From NCBI RefSeq assembly GCF_947179165.1, contig NC_077238.1:46318293-46382292 (forward strand): a stretch of 64,000 nucleotides of DNA, given 5' to 3'. The stretch is from Solanum dulcamara. Its lineage: Eukaryota > Streptophyta > Magnoliopsida > Solanales > Solanaceae. This document shows, one piece after another, positions 23,110 to 34,085 of the stretch. The position numbers and the translations under genes are program-made. Under the pieces are notes generated by a model. That model ran no database searches and was not told where the DNA came from. It was given only the letters and a program-made list of their open reading frames with translations. Position 1 is the stretch's first letter; each line of letters starts with the position of its first letter.

Positions 23110-23723
23110 ATTTTTTATATTTATCTATGATTATTTTTTTGTATCAAATAGTTAGATTATTTAGCTACAAATTTTTTATCGTCACTATTTAGACATTGCA
23201 TATTTTGTGACAAAACGATGTTGTCACTAAATCGTAGGTTGATTAGAGACAAGTAAATAATCGTCACTAATTGCTTATATAATTAGTGATGAAAACTAAT
23301 GCAACAATTAATATGAATTTCATGGCTATGCTTACAACATTTAACTACCAACTCTAATTTTTGATATTTCATTGACCTATTTTTTGTGACGAAACTTTTT
23401 TTGGGTCCAAATTTATAGCAACTTTTAAGTCAAATAATAATTTTTCACAAATTGGATATATATTATTATTGAAAAAACAATGTTTCACTACTACCATTAA
23501 ATTCTTCGCTAATGATACTTAATAAATAGCGCCAACTTATATTTTGGTAGAAAATTTTAGTGGACAAAACTTTGTTACGAAATTCTGAATTTCATCGCTA
23601 AAAGGATGTTGCTCATGCATTTAAATACAAAATCTAGTTTTTGTCACTAAAAGTGAATAATTAGTGATGAATTTTGTGTCATACCTAATAATTTTATAGC
23701 TAATTATTAAATTTGTTGCAGTG
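23110..23723. mobile_element. CACTA (En/Spm)-like transposon terminus
   Basis: The right end reads TTTGTTGCAGTG, whose reverse complement CACTGCAACAAA is a CACTA-type terminus. The preceding 600 bp carry many direct and inverted copies of TCGTCACTAA/TTAGTGATGA-type motifs (for example near 23178, 23221, 23264, 23285, 23644 and 23663). This is typical of the subterminal region where CACTA transposases bind. The end abuts RT codons of copy D at 23724. I could not find a matching left terminus, so this is probably a fragment. Confidence 0.55.
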
Positions 23724-24570
23724 AATGCAGTCTTAGGGATGTCCAGTGCAGTAATCCTGAGCTGATGGTAACTAGATCTGAAGTCTATCTTAGAAAATAC
23801 TGCGACACCCTGAAGATAATCAAAGAGGTCATCAATATGAGGCATGGGTAATAGTTTTTCACCGTCATCTTGTTCAGCTACCTGTAATTAGCACACATCC
23901 ACATGGTACTGGCCTTCTTCTTTACAAACAGGACTGAGGCACCCCAAGGAGAAATGTTAGGCTGAATAAACCTTTTACCTAAGAGGTACTCAAGTTGAAC
24001 ACTAAGATATTTGAGTACCAAAATAATAGGTACTCAAAGTCTATAGAAAAATCAATATCACGATCTAGGGGTAGGTTAGGTAGGTCGGTAGAAAATACGT
24101 CTGCAAACTCTTGGACTATAGAAAATGAATCAACTGAAGCATCCTTCCCCCCTGACAGACATCCCAGATATAGGTCAAATAAGCTAAGCACCCAGAAGAA
24201 ATCAACCGCTCAGCTTTCATAAAAGAAATTATCCCTATCGGTGTGTGACTATAACCATCCTGCCACAATACCAGAGGAATGCCAGGCATGGCTAAGATAA
24301 CGGTCTTGGCATAGCAATTCAAGACCGCATGGTAGGGGGATAACTAGTCCATGCCCAGAATCACATCGAAATCATCCATATCTAGTTATATAAGATCAAC
24401 TCTAGTATCATAACACTGGATAGTCACTAAGCAAGATCAAAATACCTGATTCACTACTAAGGACTCACCCATTGGGGTCAAAACATGAATCGACTTTACC
24501 AGGGACTGAACTCATACCTAAAAGGGTAGCATAATAAACAAAAACATATGAAAAGGTGGAGTTCGGATCA
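23724..24570 (-). pseudogene. Copy D protease and RT start, broken
   Basis: The minus strand gives LFDPNSTFSYVFVYYA (about 24560-24510), then decayed protease, then EFADVF.TDLPNLPLDRDIDF (about 24110-24040). The RT segment follows with [22 protein letters not shown] and SYHQLR, ending IPKTAF at 23724. There are several stops and at least two frameshifts. The protease keeps Asp-Pro but has Asn instead of Gly (DPN), and the RT catalytic motif is missing because the element is truncated before it. Confidence 0.85.
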
Positions 24571-24819
24571 AATAACACTATGGCAGGCTGATGGCATAAT
24601 AAAAGCATACATGTATTGACATCGTCATATGCCTCAACCTCTTCCCTGGCTGGGGTTACATAGAAATGACCCTGAGAACCTCTGTCCAATGTATATAATC
24701 TAGAAATTGTACTGCCTCCCCATGTTCCACCTCTTGCACCCTGTCGGCCGCCCCGATAGTTTTGATCGTGACTACCATCTCTAGGTGGAGGGGGTACTAC
24801 TGAAACTGGCCTCACCGTA

Positions 24820-26086
24820 GTAGGAGATAGAGCTACTATCCTACAATGTGTGCAATCTTGAGACTAGTGGTCTAGCTCACCACAATCATAACGACTCAGG
24901 TGAAATCGGCCACCACAACCTATAAACCCCAGATCTGAACCCCTCAAACTCTGGCCTATGCTAGAACCACTTGAGCGCTATTGACTACTCTCTAAAACAA
25001 GTGATGCTGCCTGAACATGCTAGTAAAACTGAACCTACTAATACTGTGGGTGAGATCTATGATAGGATTCCCTGGGCATGGATTAGGACCCACTATAGCT
25101 GCCCTTGTAGTGAGTCTTCTTATCGCTGACCCCATGGGCATCGCGACGAATGTGCTCCATAGTACGGGCATGATACAACACATCCCAAAAATACCACCCT
25201 GATGAAACCATTAGTTCTATCTAGATCCTCAACTGAAATCGAAGTCCAAGCATAAAACAACGAACTCTTTCCTCCTTAGTAGGCAAGATCATAGTGGTAT
25301 GGAGTGATAGCTCATGAAATCTCACCTCATACTTCGAACAATCATAGATCTCTACTCCAACATGTAGAACTAATCAAGAAATCTATCTTTGACTCTCCAT
25401 GGTATATAACTAGTAAACAAAGCCTCTGAGAACTCTTCCTATGACACCAAGGGTGACCCCGCTGGCCTGGTCTGTAGATACGAGCTCTACTAGTGTCTGG
25501 CGGGCATGCAGAACTGGTGTGTAGTGAAGTCAGCTCCTATTGACTCCACAAGTCCCAAGGACTGAAGCTCCTCCTGGAATGTGATTAAAAAATCCTGGAC
25601 ATCCTCCCCTATAGTGCCCAAAAACATAGGTGGGGATGATCTTTGGAACATCCCTAGCATTTTCTACTCACTCAGAGACATGGCCCAATCTACTATAGCT
25701 GGTTGATCGACGACGAGGGCTATTGGCCACTGAACCTCTAGAGCTGCTATTACAAGCTGACCATGCTGAGTTGGTACATCTTCAATGGCACCTGCGGCTT
25801 ACTATTGCATATCCCTTAGTACTGTTAAGAGTTGTGTACTGGCCACCTACAGCTCGGGAGCCATATTTGGTGCAGATAAAGGCTGCCCTGGCCCCAGCCC
25901 CACCTGCTGGTGATGAATAGGCTCTACCTAAGGCTCCGTCTCATGTTTTGGTATATGCTTTCTCTCATGTGCTAGTGCTGCAGCCCTAGCACAACCTTGG
26001 GGTCGTCCTCTACCCCTTGTTAGAACTCTATTAGCGGGCTCGAGTACATCATCCTCGGCCATAATAGTGTGCGCACGAGCCATCAT
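24820..26086 (-). pseudogene. Copy D gag, degenerate
   Basis: A start codon at 26084-26086 (minus strand) opens MMARAHTIMAEDD, then GRGRPQGCARAAALA. Gag core traces follow: MFLGTIGEDVQDFLITFQEE (about 25620-25565), LQSLGLVES and a damaged EFSEALFTSYIP. The Arg/Gly-rich end (RGGRQGARGG, about 24755) leads to protease. Stops at several Gln and Trp positions interrupt it. Confidence 0.8.
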
Positions 26087-26272
26087 ATAAAAGAGTAGAA
26101 TAAGTGAGATTTAGGAAACTAATACGATAACACTAAATGAAGGTGATACAAAAATAATAGAATTCTTAACGACATTATGTAGCCTCTTAAAGATAACTTA
26201 TGGCCATCTCTGCACTGATTCGCAGAACTCTACTAAACATTAGCTCTATACTAGTGAGACCGGTGAACCAGA

Positions 26273-26288
26273 GGCTCTGATATAAACT
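26273..26288 (-). other. Primer-binding site of copy D (mutated)
   Basis: The minus strand reads AGTTTATATCAGAGCC, the initiator-Met tRNA match with a GG-to-TA change. It is adjacent to the LTR end TCATGACA at 26289. Confidence 0.75.
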
Positions 26289-27251
26289 TGTCATGACCTA
26301 AACTCTCGAGTCATGATAGAACCTACTATAACCCCCAAGTAGGTAAGCCAACTTGCATCTCAGAAATGGGAGTAATGTATTTAATGGTAGAAACTAAATA
26401 GTATCCAAATAAAAATAGGAACAACAAGAATAGGGGAAGCACAATGAATAACTATATACAACAAAGTATAAGTTCCTTCACAGAACCTTGAAGTCACAAG
26501 TACAGAGCTACTACACAATACTGATACAAGTCCCAAAAGTGAACCATGGAAACAAATGTTTTCTCAAATAGCAAAAGACATTCAAATATGTATATATGGA
26601 GATATAAAGGTCCCAAAATGCCAAGTTCTCACCCTTGTCTTCAGTGTAGACTTCAACTAGCCCGAATAAGCGTTGATAACTAGTGCTCAAACTTGCATCA
26701 CAAAAATAAATATAGAGTGTAGTATGAGTACCAAAATAATAGGTACCCTATAGGCATCATATGCCGAATGAGCTTGAAAAGTAAAGGAAATAGGAAAAGA
26801 TAAAATCTGATATAAATAACTAAATGAGATAGAAAATAAGGAGACGCACACTAGTGTAAGGAACTAAAGGAACAAAGTATAGCTAACTAAACCTAATTGG
26901 ACCCTCATTAGCCCAAAAGGTACACTCATGTGAAAGTTTAAATAAAAACCAGGAGGACCCCTAGAAGCCCAATGGTACACAGAAAGGCTAAATCTACTAA
27001 GAATGAGAAACGGTGAGTCTAGAGCAGGAAAAGTATAGCTCAGACCTTGAACTATGGTTAGCATCTAACTAACCAATAATATCCAATAGTAATGGACTAT
27101 CTACGAAGTCTAACACCTAGACCTTGAGCCAAAGATGAGTCTCAAACGGGCAAATTAGAATAAATCTCCAAGTAGTCAATTTGGACAGCCCGACTAAGAA
27201 GTCCAGTACCCGAACCTCGAACCACAAATGTGTCTCAAAGAGGCGTAGTTA
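26289..27251 (-). repeat. Partial 5' LTR of copy D
   Basis: The last 960 bp or so of an LTR like that of copy C: the proximal lines align with 8530-8650, and the stem-loop arms lie at 26725-26732 and 26742-26749. It stops near 27251, where gag sequence of copy I starts. Confidence 0.78.
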
Positions 27252-28210
27252 ATTCTCTCATGCTAAGTTTGGAAGTGGTGGACATCTTCATTTTTGCCAA
27301 AAGTACTCTGGCCAAGGGTCTTCTAATGCCACTACTCAAAGGTTTGACAAAGATAGGGTAGTGCTCCTATTTGCTAAGTTACTCTTATATGTAAGAAGTG
27401 TGGTAAGAACCATAAGGGTGAATGTCTAACCAGGTTGAATGTTTGCTACCGGTGTGGTAAGCTGAGTCATCATGCTATAGAATGTAAGGTCAAAGATGCT
27501 TGTCCTCAAAGCGAAGTTTCTCAAGGTACTCAAGTGCAACCAAAGGGTGGTTAACGCAGTAATAGATTTTATGGTTTTCATGGTAGGAAGGAGGTGGAGG
27601 AGACTCTTGATGTTATTATTGGTATCTTACGAGTCTTCCACTATAATGTTTATGCTTTGCTTAATTTGAGTGCCAACTTGTCTTTTGTTTCCCCTTATGT
27701 AGCCATGACATTTGATGTTTATCCCGAGACATTATTAGAGCCTTTCTCCATTTAAACTTCTGTAGGTGAGTTGATTGTGGCTAAAAAGTCCATAGAAGTT
27801 GTCCAATTTTGATCATTCATAAAGTTACTCTATGTAATCTAGTTGAACTTGAAATGATCGATTTTGATGTTATCCTTAGTATGGATTGGTTATATGCATA
27901 TTATGCTTTTATTGATTGTATAACCCGAGTGGTTAAGTTCCAATTCCCAAATGAGCCAATTCTAGAATGGAGGGGTTGTAATTCTTTGTTCATAGGTCAT
28001 TTTATTTCATGCCTTAAAGCTCAGAAAATAATTTCCAAGGGTTATATCTACCTTCTCCTGAGGGTTAGGAAAAACAATTCCAAAGCCCCTACTCTAGAGT
28101 TGGTGCCCATTGTGAATGAGTTTCCAGATGTGTTCCCTAATGACTTACATGGTGTTCCTCTAGAAACGAAAATTGACTTTGGCATAGATATTCTTCTAGT
28201 TACTTAACTT
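27252..28210 (+). pseudogene. Copy I gag zinc knuckles and protease, broken
   Basis: It opens with KFGSGGH near 27266. Two zinc knuckles are intact in one frame: CKKCGKNHKGEC (about 27388-27423) and CYRCGKLSHHAIEC (about 27445-27486), the only full CCHC set in the window. Protease follows, with LLNLSANLSFV where the family has LLDPGA, so the catalytic Asp is lost. A shifted frame (27809-28207, 132 codons) covers [13 protein letters not shown] to [14 protein letters not shown]. Confidence 0.85.
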
Positions 28211-29445
28211 ATTTCCATTCCTCCCTAAAGAATGGCCACAATGGAATTAAAGGAGTTAAAGGATTAATTGAAAGACTTGTTAGATAAAGGTTTAATTAGA
28301 CCAAGTATATCCCTATGGGGTGCTCCAATTTTGTTTGTTAGAAAGAAAGATGGTTCACTATGTATGTGCATTGACCACTGACAAATAAATACCCAATTTA
28401 GAGGATAGATAATTTGTTTGAATAATTGTAAGGGGAACGTTACTTCTCCAACATAGATCTTCATTCCAGTTATCAATTAAGGTAAGGGAGTGTGATGTTC
28501 CAGTTATAAATTAAGGCTATGGCCATTATGAGTTCCTACTTATGTCGTTTGGTTTGTCCAATGCCCGTACGAATTTCATGGACTTGATGAATAAGGTGTT
28601 AAAACAATATTTGGACATTTTTGTGATTGTGTTCATTGATGACATTTTGGTTTACTCTCACGTCAAGGAGGAGCATGCAAATCACTTGAGGGTTGTGTTG
28701 CAAATTCTAAGGGAAAGGAAATTATTTGCCAAGTTCAATACGTCTGAGTTTTGTTAAGAGGGGTGGATTTTCTTGGTCACATTGTGTTTGGTGAAGGAAT
28801 TATGGTTGATACTAAGAAAACTGATGTGGTTAAGAATTGGCCTAGACCATTATCTCCTTCAGATATTAGAAATTTCTTGGGCCTAGTTGGATACTATAGG
28901 AGATTTGTGGAAGGATTTTCATCGATATCGTAACGTTTGAAAATTTTGACTCAAAATAAGGAGAAGTTTCAATGGTCGAAAGTTTGTGAAAAGAGTTTTC
29001 AACAGTTGAAAGATCATCTAACTACCACTCCTATCTTGACCTGCCTAAAGGGTCCGATGGTTTCGTAGTATATTGTGATGCCTCAAGGGTTAGTATTGGT
29101 TATGTTCGATGCAATATGGTAAGTTAATAGCCTATACCTTTAGGCAACTTAAGGTGTATGAGCAAAATTACCCAACCCATGATCTTGAACTAGCGACGGT
29201 TGTGTTTGCCTTGAAAATTTGGAGACACTAACTTTATGGTGTCCATGTGGATGTGTTCACCAACCATAAGAGTTTACAATATGTGTTTAAGCAAAATAAT
29301 TTGAACCTTCGACAAATAAAATGGCCTGAATTGTTGAAGGACTATGACATGATTGTGTTATTCCATCCAGGCAAAGTTAATATTGCTACCGATGTACTAA
29401 GTAGATTGTCCATGAGTAGTGTTGCACATATTGAGGAAGATAATT
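28210..29445 (+). pseudogene. Copy I reverse transcriptase and RNase H, broken
   Basis: RT is interrupted at 28226-28500 by stops and by a deletion that removes the NKVTIKN segment. It then reads [16 protein letters not shown] and the intact catalytic FIDDILVYS (within 28542-28757), thumb motif FLGLVGYYRRF (28875-28907), and RNase H with YCDASRV near 29070. The segment 29247-29447 covers HKSLQYVF and FHPGKVN up to the connection to integrase. Confidence 0.85.
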
Positions 29446-30984
29446 AAGAATTGATCAAAGATGTTCATAGATTGGCATGTTTAGTGGTACATTTTGTTGA
29501 TTCTAATGATGGAGGTGTTCTTGTGCATAATGGTTCAGAATCTTCTCTTATAGAGGATGTTAAGGCTAAGCAAGACCATGATCTGGTGTTAGTTCAGTTG
29601 AAGAAGTCGGTTGCCGAAAAAGCCTTTGAGGCTTTCTCCCAAGAGGAAGATGGGGTGCTACGCTACCAAGGTCGTTTATGTGTACCTAATGTGGATGTGT
29701 TAAGAGAGTTGATATTGAATGAGGCTTATAGTTCTCAATATTCAATTCATCCGGGTTCCACCAAGATGTATCGTGACTTGAGGGAAGTGTATTGGTAGAA
29801 TGGCATAAAGAAGGACATAGCGGAATTTGTAGCTGTGTCTAAATTGACAACAAGTTAAAGTTGAGAATCAAAGACTAGGAAGGTTAGCCCAAGATATTAA
29901 AATTCCTACTTTGGAAGTAGGAAGATATTACTATGGATTTTGTAATGGATTTTCCTTGTACTAAGAAGCAACATGATTCCATTTGGATTATTGTTGATTG
30001 GTGGACTAAGTCAGCTCATTTTCTATCGATTAAGACTTCTTATGGTGATGAAGACTATGCTAAATTATATGTTTGTGAGTTGGTAAGACTTCATGGAGTG
30101 CCCTTGTCCATCATATAAGATTAACATACTCAATTCACTTCACACTTTTGGAAATCATTTCAAAAGGGTCTCGGTACAAAGGTTAAGTTAGGTTCCTCTT
30201 TCCATCCTCAAACTGATGGTAAAGTCGAAAGAACGATCAAAACTTTAGAAGATATATTGAGGGCGTGTCTTATTGATTTTAAAGGATTTTGGGATAAACA
30301 TTTGTTCTTGATTGAGTTTGCTTATAATAATAGTTATCACTCTAGCATCCAAATGGCTCCTTTTGAAGCATTGTATCAGAGAAGATGTAGGTCCTTGGTG
30401 GGATAGTTTAAAGTAGGTGAGATGGCGTTTATTGTTCTAGATTTGGTGATAGATTCTATGGAGAAGGTAACACTCATAAGAAAGAGGTTAAAGATGTCTC
30501 AAAGTCATTTAAAGTTCTATTCCAATATTAGAAAACCAGACCTTGAATTTGAGGTGGATGATTGAGTCTATTTGAAGGTTTCAACCATAAAGGGTGTAAT
30601 GTGTTTTGTCAAGAAAGGGAAATTGAATCCTAGATACATTGGGCCTTAGAAGATATTGTGATGTGTTGGCAAGGTGTCTTATGAGTTATATTTTCCACTT
30701 GAGTTAGATATGGTTTACCCGGTGTTCCATGTATCTATATTGAGGAAGTTTGTGGGTGATTCAAACTCCATAGTGCCATTGAAAGATGTAAGTGTTGAAG
30801 AGGATATGACTTACGAAGACATTCTGATGGAAACCTTAGACTGGATAGTTAAGAGGTTGAGGAACAAAGAAGTTGTCTCTATCAAAGTGTTATGGAGGAA
30901 CCAACAAGTAGAAAGTGCTACTTAGGAGGCGGAGGCGGATATGATGAAATGATACCCGTACCTCTTTTCCTCTACTCAATCCTA
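29446..30984 (+). pseudogene. Copy I integrase and chromodomain-type tail, broken
   Basis: The HHCC region within 29451-29798 has AYSSQYSIHPG: the first His is Tyr, while the second is kept. In the core, Asp of IIVDWWTK (29933-30118) and Asp of the next acid block are present, the latter flanked by two stops at 30116-30124. The Glu of DGKVERTIKTLED (about 30217-30255) sits 36 residues after the second Asp, as in DD35E enzymes. This is the only copy here that retains all three acids. The tail (30674-30925) has EDILMETLDWIVKRLRNKEV. Several stops remain. Confidence 0.87.
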
Positions 30985-31220
30985 AGGTAGTAAGTTATTC
31001 TTATCTGAAGTTGATTGAACTCTTACGTATTCAATTCCTCCTATGTCATTCATATGAAAGCATGTTAATGAAAAGTTGATTTTTAAAGTTATGATCTTAT
31101 GTTAAGTTGAAGTTTTCATGTTCTATACATTTTAAGATGTCAGCATGATCATGTTGGGTTGCTAGTCCTCTTTCTTAGTCCTCCATACGATAAGTTAATC
31201 TCATTCGAGGATGAATGATA

Positions 31221-31235
31221 CCAAAGGGGAGTTAT
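31221..31235 (+). other. Polypurine tract of copy I
   Basis: CCAAAGGGGAGTTAT directly precedes TGTAAG of the 3' LTR. Confidence 0.85.
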
Positions 31236-33500
31236 TGTAAGTCCCCGGAAGTCGAAGAGTGAGAACCCAAAAGAAATTTTCAAAAGTTTGACTAGCTTCA
31301 GCCTTACGAGTCACGGTATGACCCGTAGACAGTTGTATGATTTGGAAAAAAGAGTCATGGAGTGACCCTTAGCAGTTGATCATGAACAAAGTTAGAGGAG
31401 GGTCCTACAAATCATGTTCACATCCCATAATCTTCTCGATAACCCATAGACGCGGCTCGTAGGAAAAGTCCTGAGGCTAAGGTTCAAAAGTCCCTCAAGG
31501 TCCAGTCTATGACTTGATAGGATGGTCCATAGAAGTTGTTACGAGTCATCAAAATGACACGTAAAAAAAATTCAGAGACCTATGTTTTTGCAAGTTTTGA
31601 GACCTACAGAACGGATGGATTTGGCGAGCCATAATGAAGTTTACAGGTCGTAGAAATGACCTATTTGCAAACTTCATAGACTTAAAAACCAGGCCTTTTC
31701 TCAGACATACACGATGAGACATTTTGACGACTTGTCAATTATTCTACGACTCGTAGGGAGGATCTTGTAGGTCCCGAATCTAAAGTTTAATGAGGGATAA
31801 TTCTGCCTTTTCCAAAGTTTGATTCAATGAACCTAGACACTTTTATGGCCAATTTCAATGTCTATATATATTCAATTCTTTAAATTTCCATCCTATTCAA
31901 TTCATTTTCCTAAAATTTCTCTAAGGCAAGAACTTAAGTCTCACAAGGTTTCTTCTTCAAGCTCAAGCTAGGGTTTCCAAATTTCTCCAAGGTTCTTCTT
32001 TAATTATTAGTGAATTCAATCGAGGTATATGGGGATTGATTCATGGTTTTCTTTCACTCGTGAATTCCCAAAATTTTCTCAAAGATTCCTTCAATTTCAA
32101 TTGAATTATTAACACTAGTTTTGATGAATTGTATTTGGCTAATTAAATTACATATTTATATGTTATCAATGATTATTGTATGTATTTTTTATATGAATTG
32201 CATGATTTTGAGAAGAATTATGAATGCCCATGCATAAAGCTACTTTCAAGTTATAATTACGAAAGTTAAAGATGATATTATGAGTTGATCATGAGTTCAA
32301 TGAACGTTTTTATGATTTAAAGTTGAGGTTTATGATTTTATGATGAAATTTATGATAATGATTAAAGTTAAGAGCAAAGATGTTATTATGGTATGATAGA
32401 AACAATTCTCATACAATCATGTTAAAGATGATGATAAGGATAATTCTAACCGAAATTATGGATTCTTATAAATCACTAAGTTAATGAGCTATTCCTAGTA
32501 TGTTTTAAAGATGGATTGATAGGAAGTTACTATCTTTTCCTATTAGGTTATGATCATGTTTTATAAGTTTCCATTGGGATATTGACTAAGCACCGAGAGG
32601 ACTTTTAGGTGGATTTCTATCCAGTAAAGTAGTTAGTTACCCAAGGAAATACTTGTAGCAACTTCGTGTCCCAATTTACATTGCCTGCGTAGGATTGCCT
32701 TCATGGCCTGGACAATTGATCCATATATAGTACAGTTGAGTTGAGTTGAGATGAGTAACATGATGAAGTTTACCCTGGCAAGGTAGCATCCTTTTTCTCG
32801 ATGAGGGTTTCATTGGACTCAATGTAATAGCTTGCATGGTCTTCGATGTCAGTTAACATTTTTATCCCATACAAATTGTAGTTAAGTTATGAGATTTACT
32901 ATGAAGTTTTATGATATGCAATGACTACGAGTATCATATGTTTTCCAATGCTTCTCCAATAATATGCAATGACTATGAGTTTCATACATTTTCCAATGCA
33001 TCTTATGGCATATTGTTAATGTTCCTTTACTTGTTCATGCATAGCTCCCATACTTAGTACATTCAAACGTACTGATACATACTTTTTGCCTACATTGTCT
33101 CATAATGTAGGAACGGACAACACTCACGACTATCCTATTTGTTCCTAGAGTTTATTAGATATCAAGAGTTTGTGAGTCCTAATCTTATTGAGGGAAATGA
33201 CTGTGTTTCTTGTTTCTATTGCTTGACTTACTTCTATTATTCGGGTGAGCTAGGATGTTGTCCTAAGCACCCATCAAAGGCTAGACTAGAGGCATGTTTA
33301 GACGGCTTATCATGTAGTCTGGTTTGGACATCTATTTGAGTTTATTTCCCTTAGTCTCATTCCCTTGTGATAATTATATCCGCTTATCTTTATCATGTTC
33401 TTTACCTTGTGTATGCGATGTATGCTAAGATGACTTATGGTTGGGGTCCGTTGCATCTTGATCGATGTGTTATGGCTTGGCCCTAGTTTGGGTCGTGATA
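31236..33500 (+). repeat. 3' LTR of copy I
   Basis: 2265 bp. The first 550 bp contain many TCGTAG/CTACGA-type short repeats (31300-31780). The stem-loop TTAGTAC (33054-33060) with GTACTGA (33069-33075) is followed by TTTTTGCCTACATTGTCTC, identical to the segment in H's LTR. The end is GGGTCGTGATA. Confidence 0.87.
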
Positions 33501-33708
33501 GAATACCTCTACAATATCCTCCACCATAGCTGAGAAGATTGACATCATGCACCTCTAAACTGTGGCAAGAGCATCACATAATCCGAATGACATGCTCTTG
33601 AATGCAAAGGTGTCATAAGAACATTGAAAGGTGGTTTTATCTTGATCCTCCAACGCTATAGAATTCTGATTGTAGCAAAAGTACCCATCCAAGAAGCAAT
33701 ACTTTTGT
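33501..33708 (-). mobile_element. Athila/Tat-type gypsy RT fragment
   Basis: The minus strand reads FLDGYFCYNQNSIALEDQDK, then TFAFKSMSFGLCDALAT, a stop, and RCMMSIFSAMVEDIVEVF. The pattern YNQI..PEDQEKTTFTCP..TFA..RMPFGLCNAPATFQRCM is typical of the Athila/Tat lineage, a different branch from the chromoviruses filling the rest of the window. It breaks at both ends: exactly at the end of copy I's LTR (33500), just before the catalytic MDD would occur, and near 33708 against the LTR fragment of copy G. Confidence 0.8.
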
Positions 33709-33863
33709 TCAAAGGGTCACTCTACGACATAACTCTATGAGCTGTAGGGATCTCTACGATTCATAGAGGGAATCGTTCACCTGGATAGGTTCAAAATTCT
33801 AGGACTTTGCTCATTGGTTCTAACTTTCCAATTTACTGGGTCTTACAATAACTCACTCTTGGG
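33709..33863 (-). repeat. Copy G 3' LTR start and polypurine tract
   Basis: The minus strand reads CCCAAGAGTGAGTTAT (33848-33863) and then TGTAAGACCCAG opening the LTR at 33847. Only about 139 bp of LTR survive. They include CGTAGAG-type repeats aligning with the copy J LTR, then the sequence changes to the Athila fragment. Confidence 0.8.
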
Positions 33864-34085
33864 AAAATTGATCCTCAAATAAGATTAACTTATCTTAGAA
33901 AAGACATGGAAAAAAGATCAGCAACCCAACATGAACATGATGACATCTTACTATGCATAGAACATGAAAACTTCAACTTAACATAAAATCATAACTTTTT
34001 TAAAAATCAACTTTTTCATGAACTTGCATGCATATGAATGACATAGGAGGAACTAAATACGTAAGAGTTCAACTAGATATCTTTC

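Larger units (their letters stand above)
23724..27251 (-). mobile_element. Copy D: minus-strand Tekay/Del-like element, 5' part
   Basis: On the minus strand this has part of the 5' LTR, a primer site, gag, protease and the beginning of RT, then stops against the CACTA-like terminus. It is the same family as copy C, with matching gag order, LTR end and stem-loop. The left LTR boundary is lost where copy I begins near 27252. All reading frames are broken. Confidence 0.85.
27252..33500 (+). mobile_element. Copy I: Tekay/Del-like element lacking its 5' LTR and gag start
   Basis: It starts in gag just before the zinc knuckles and continues through PR, RT, RNase H, integrase and tail to a complete 3' LTR. 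The LTR ends GTCGTGATA at 33500, directly against an unrelated Athila-type RT fragment. Its catalytic residues are better kept than in its relatives (FIDD in RT, YCDAS in RNase H, all three integrase acids), but at least fifteen stops and several deletions make it inactive. Confidence 0.88.

Noticed and set aside
33310..33552. An 80-codon minus-strand frame
   Set aside because: It spans the junction of copy I's LTR and the Athila fragment, so it is a composite of two unrelated repeats.
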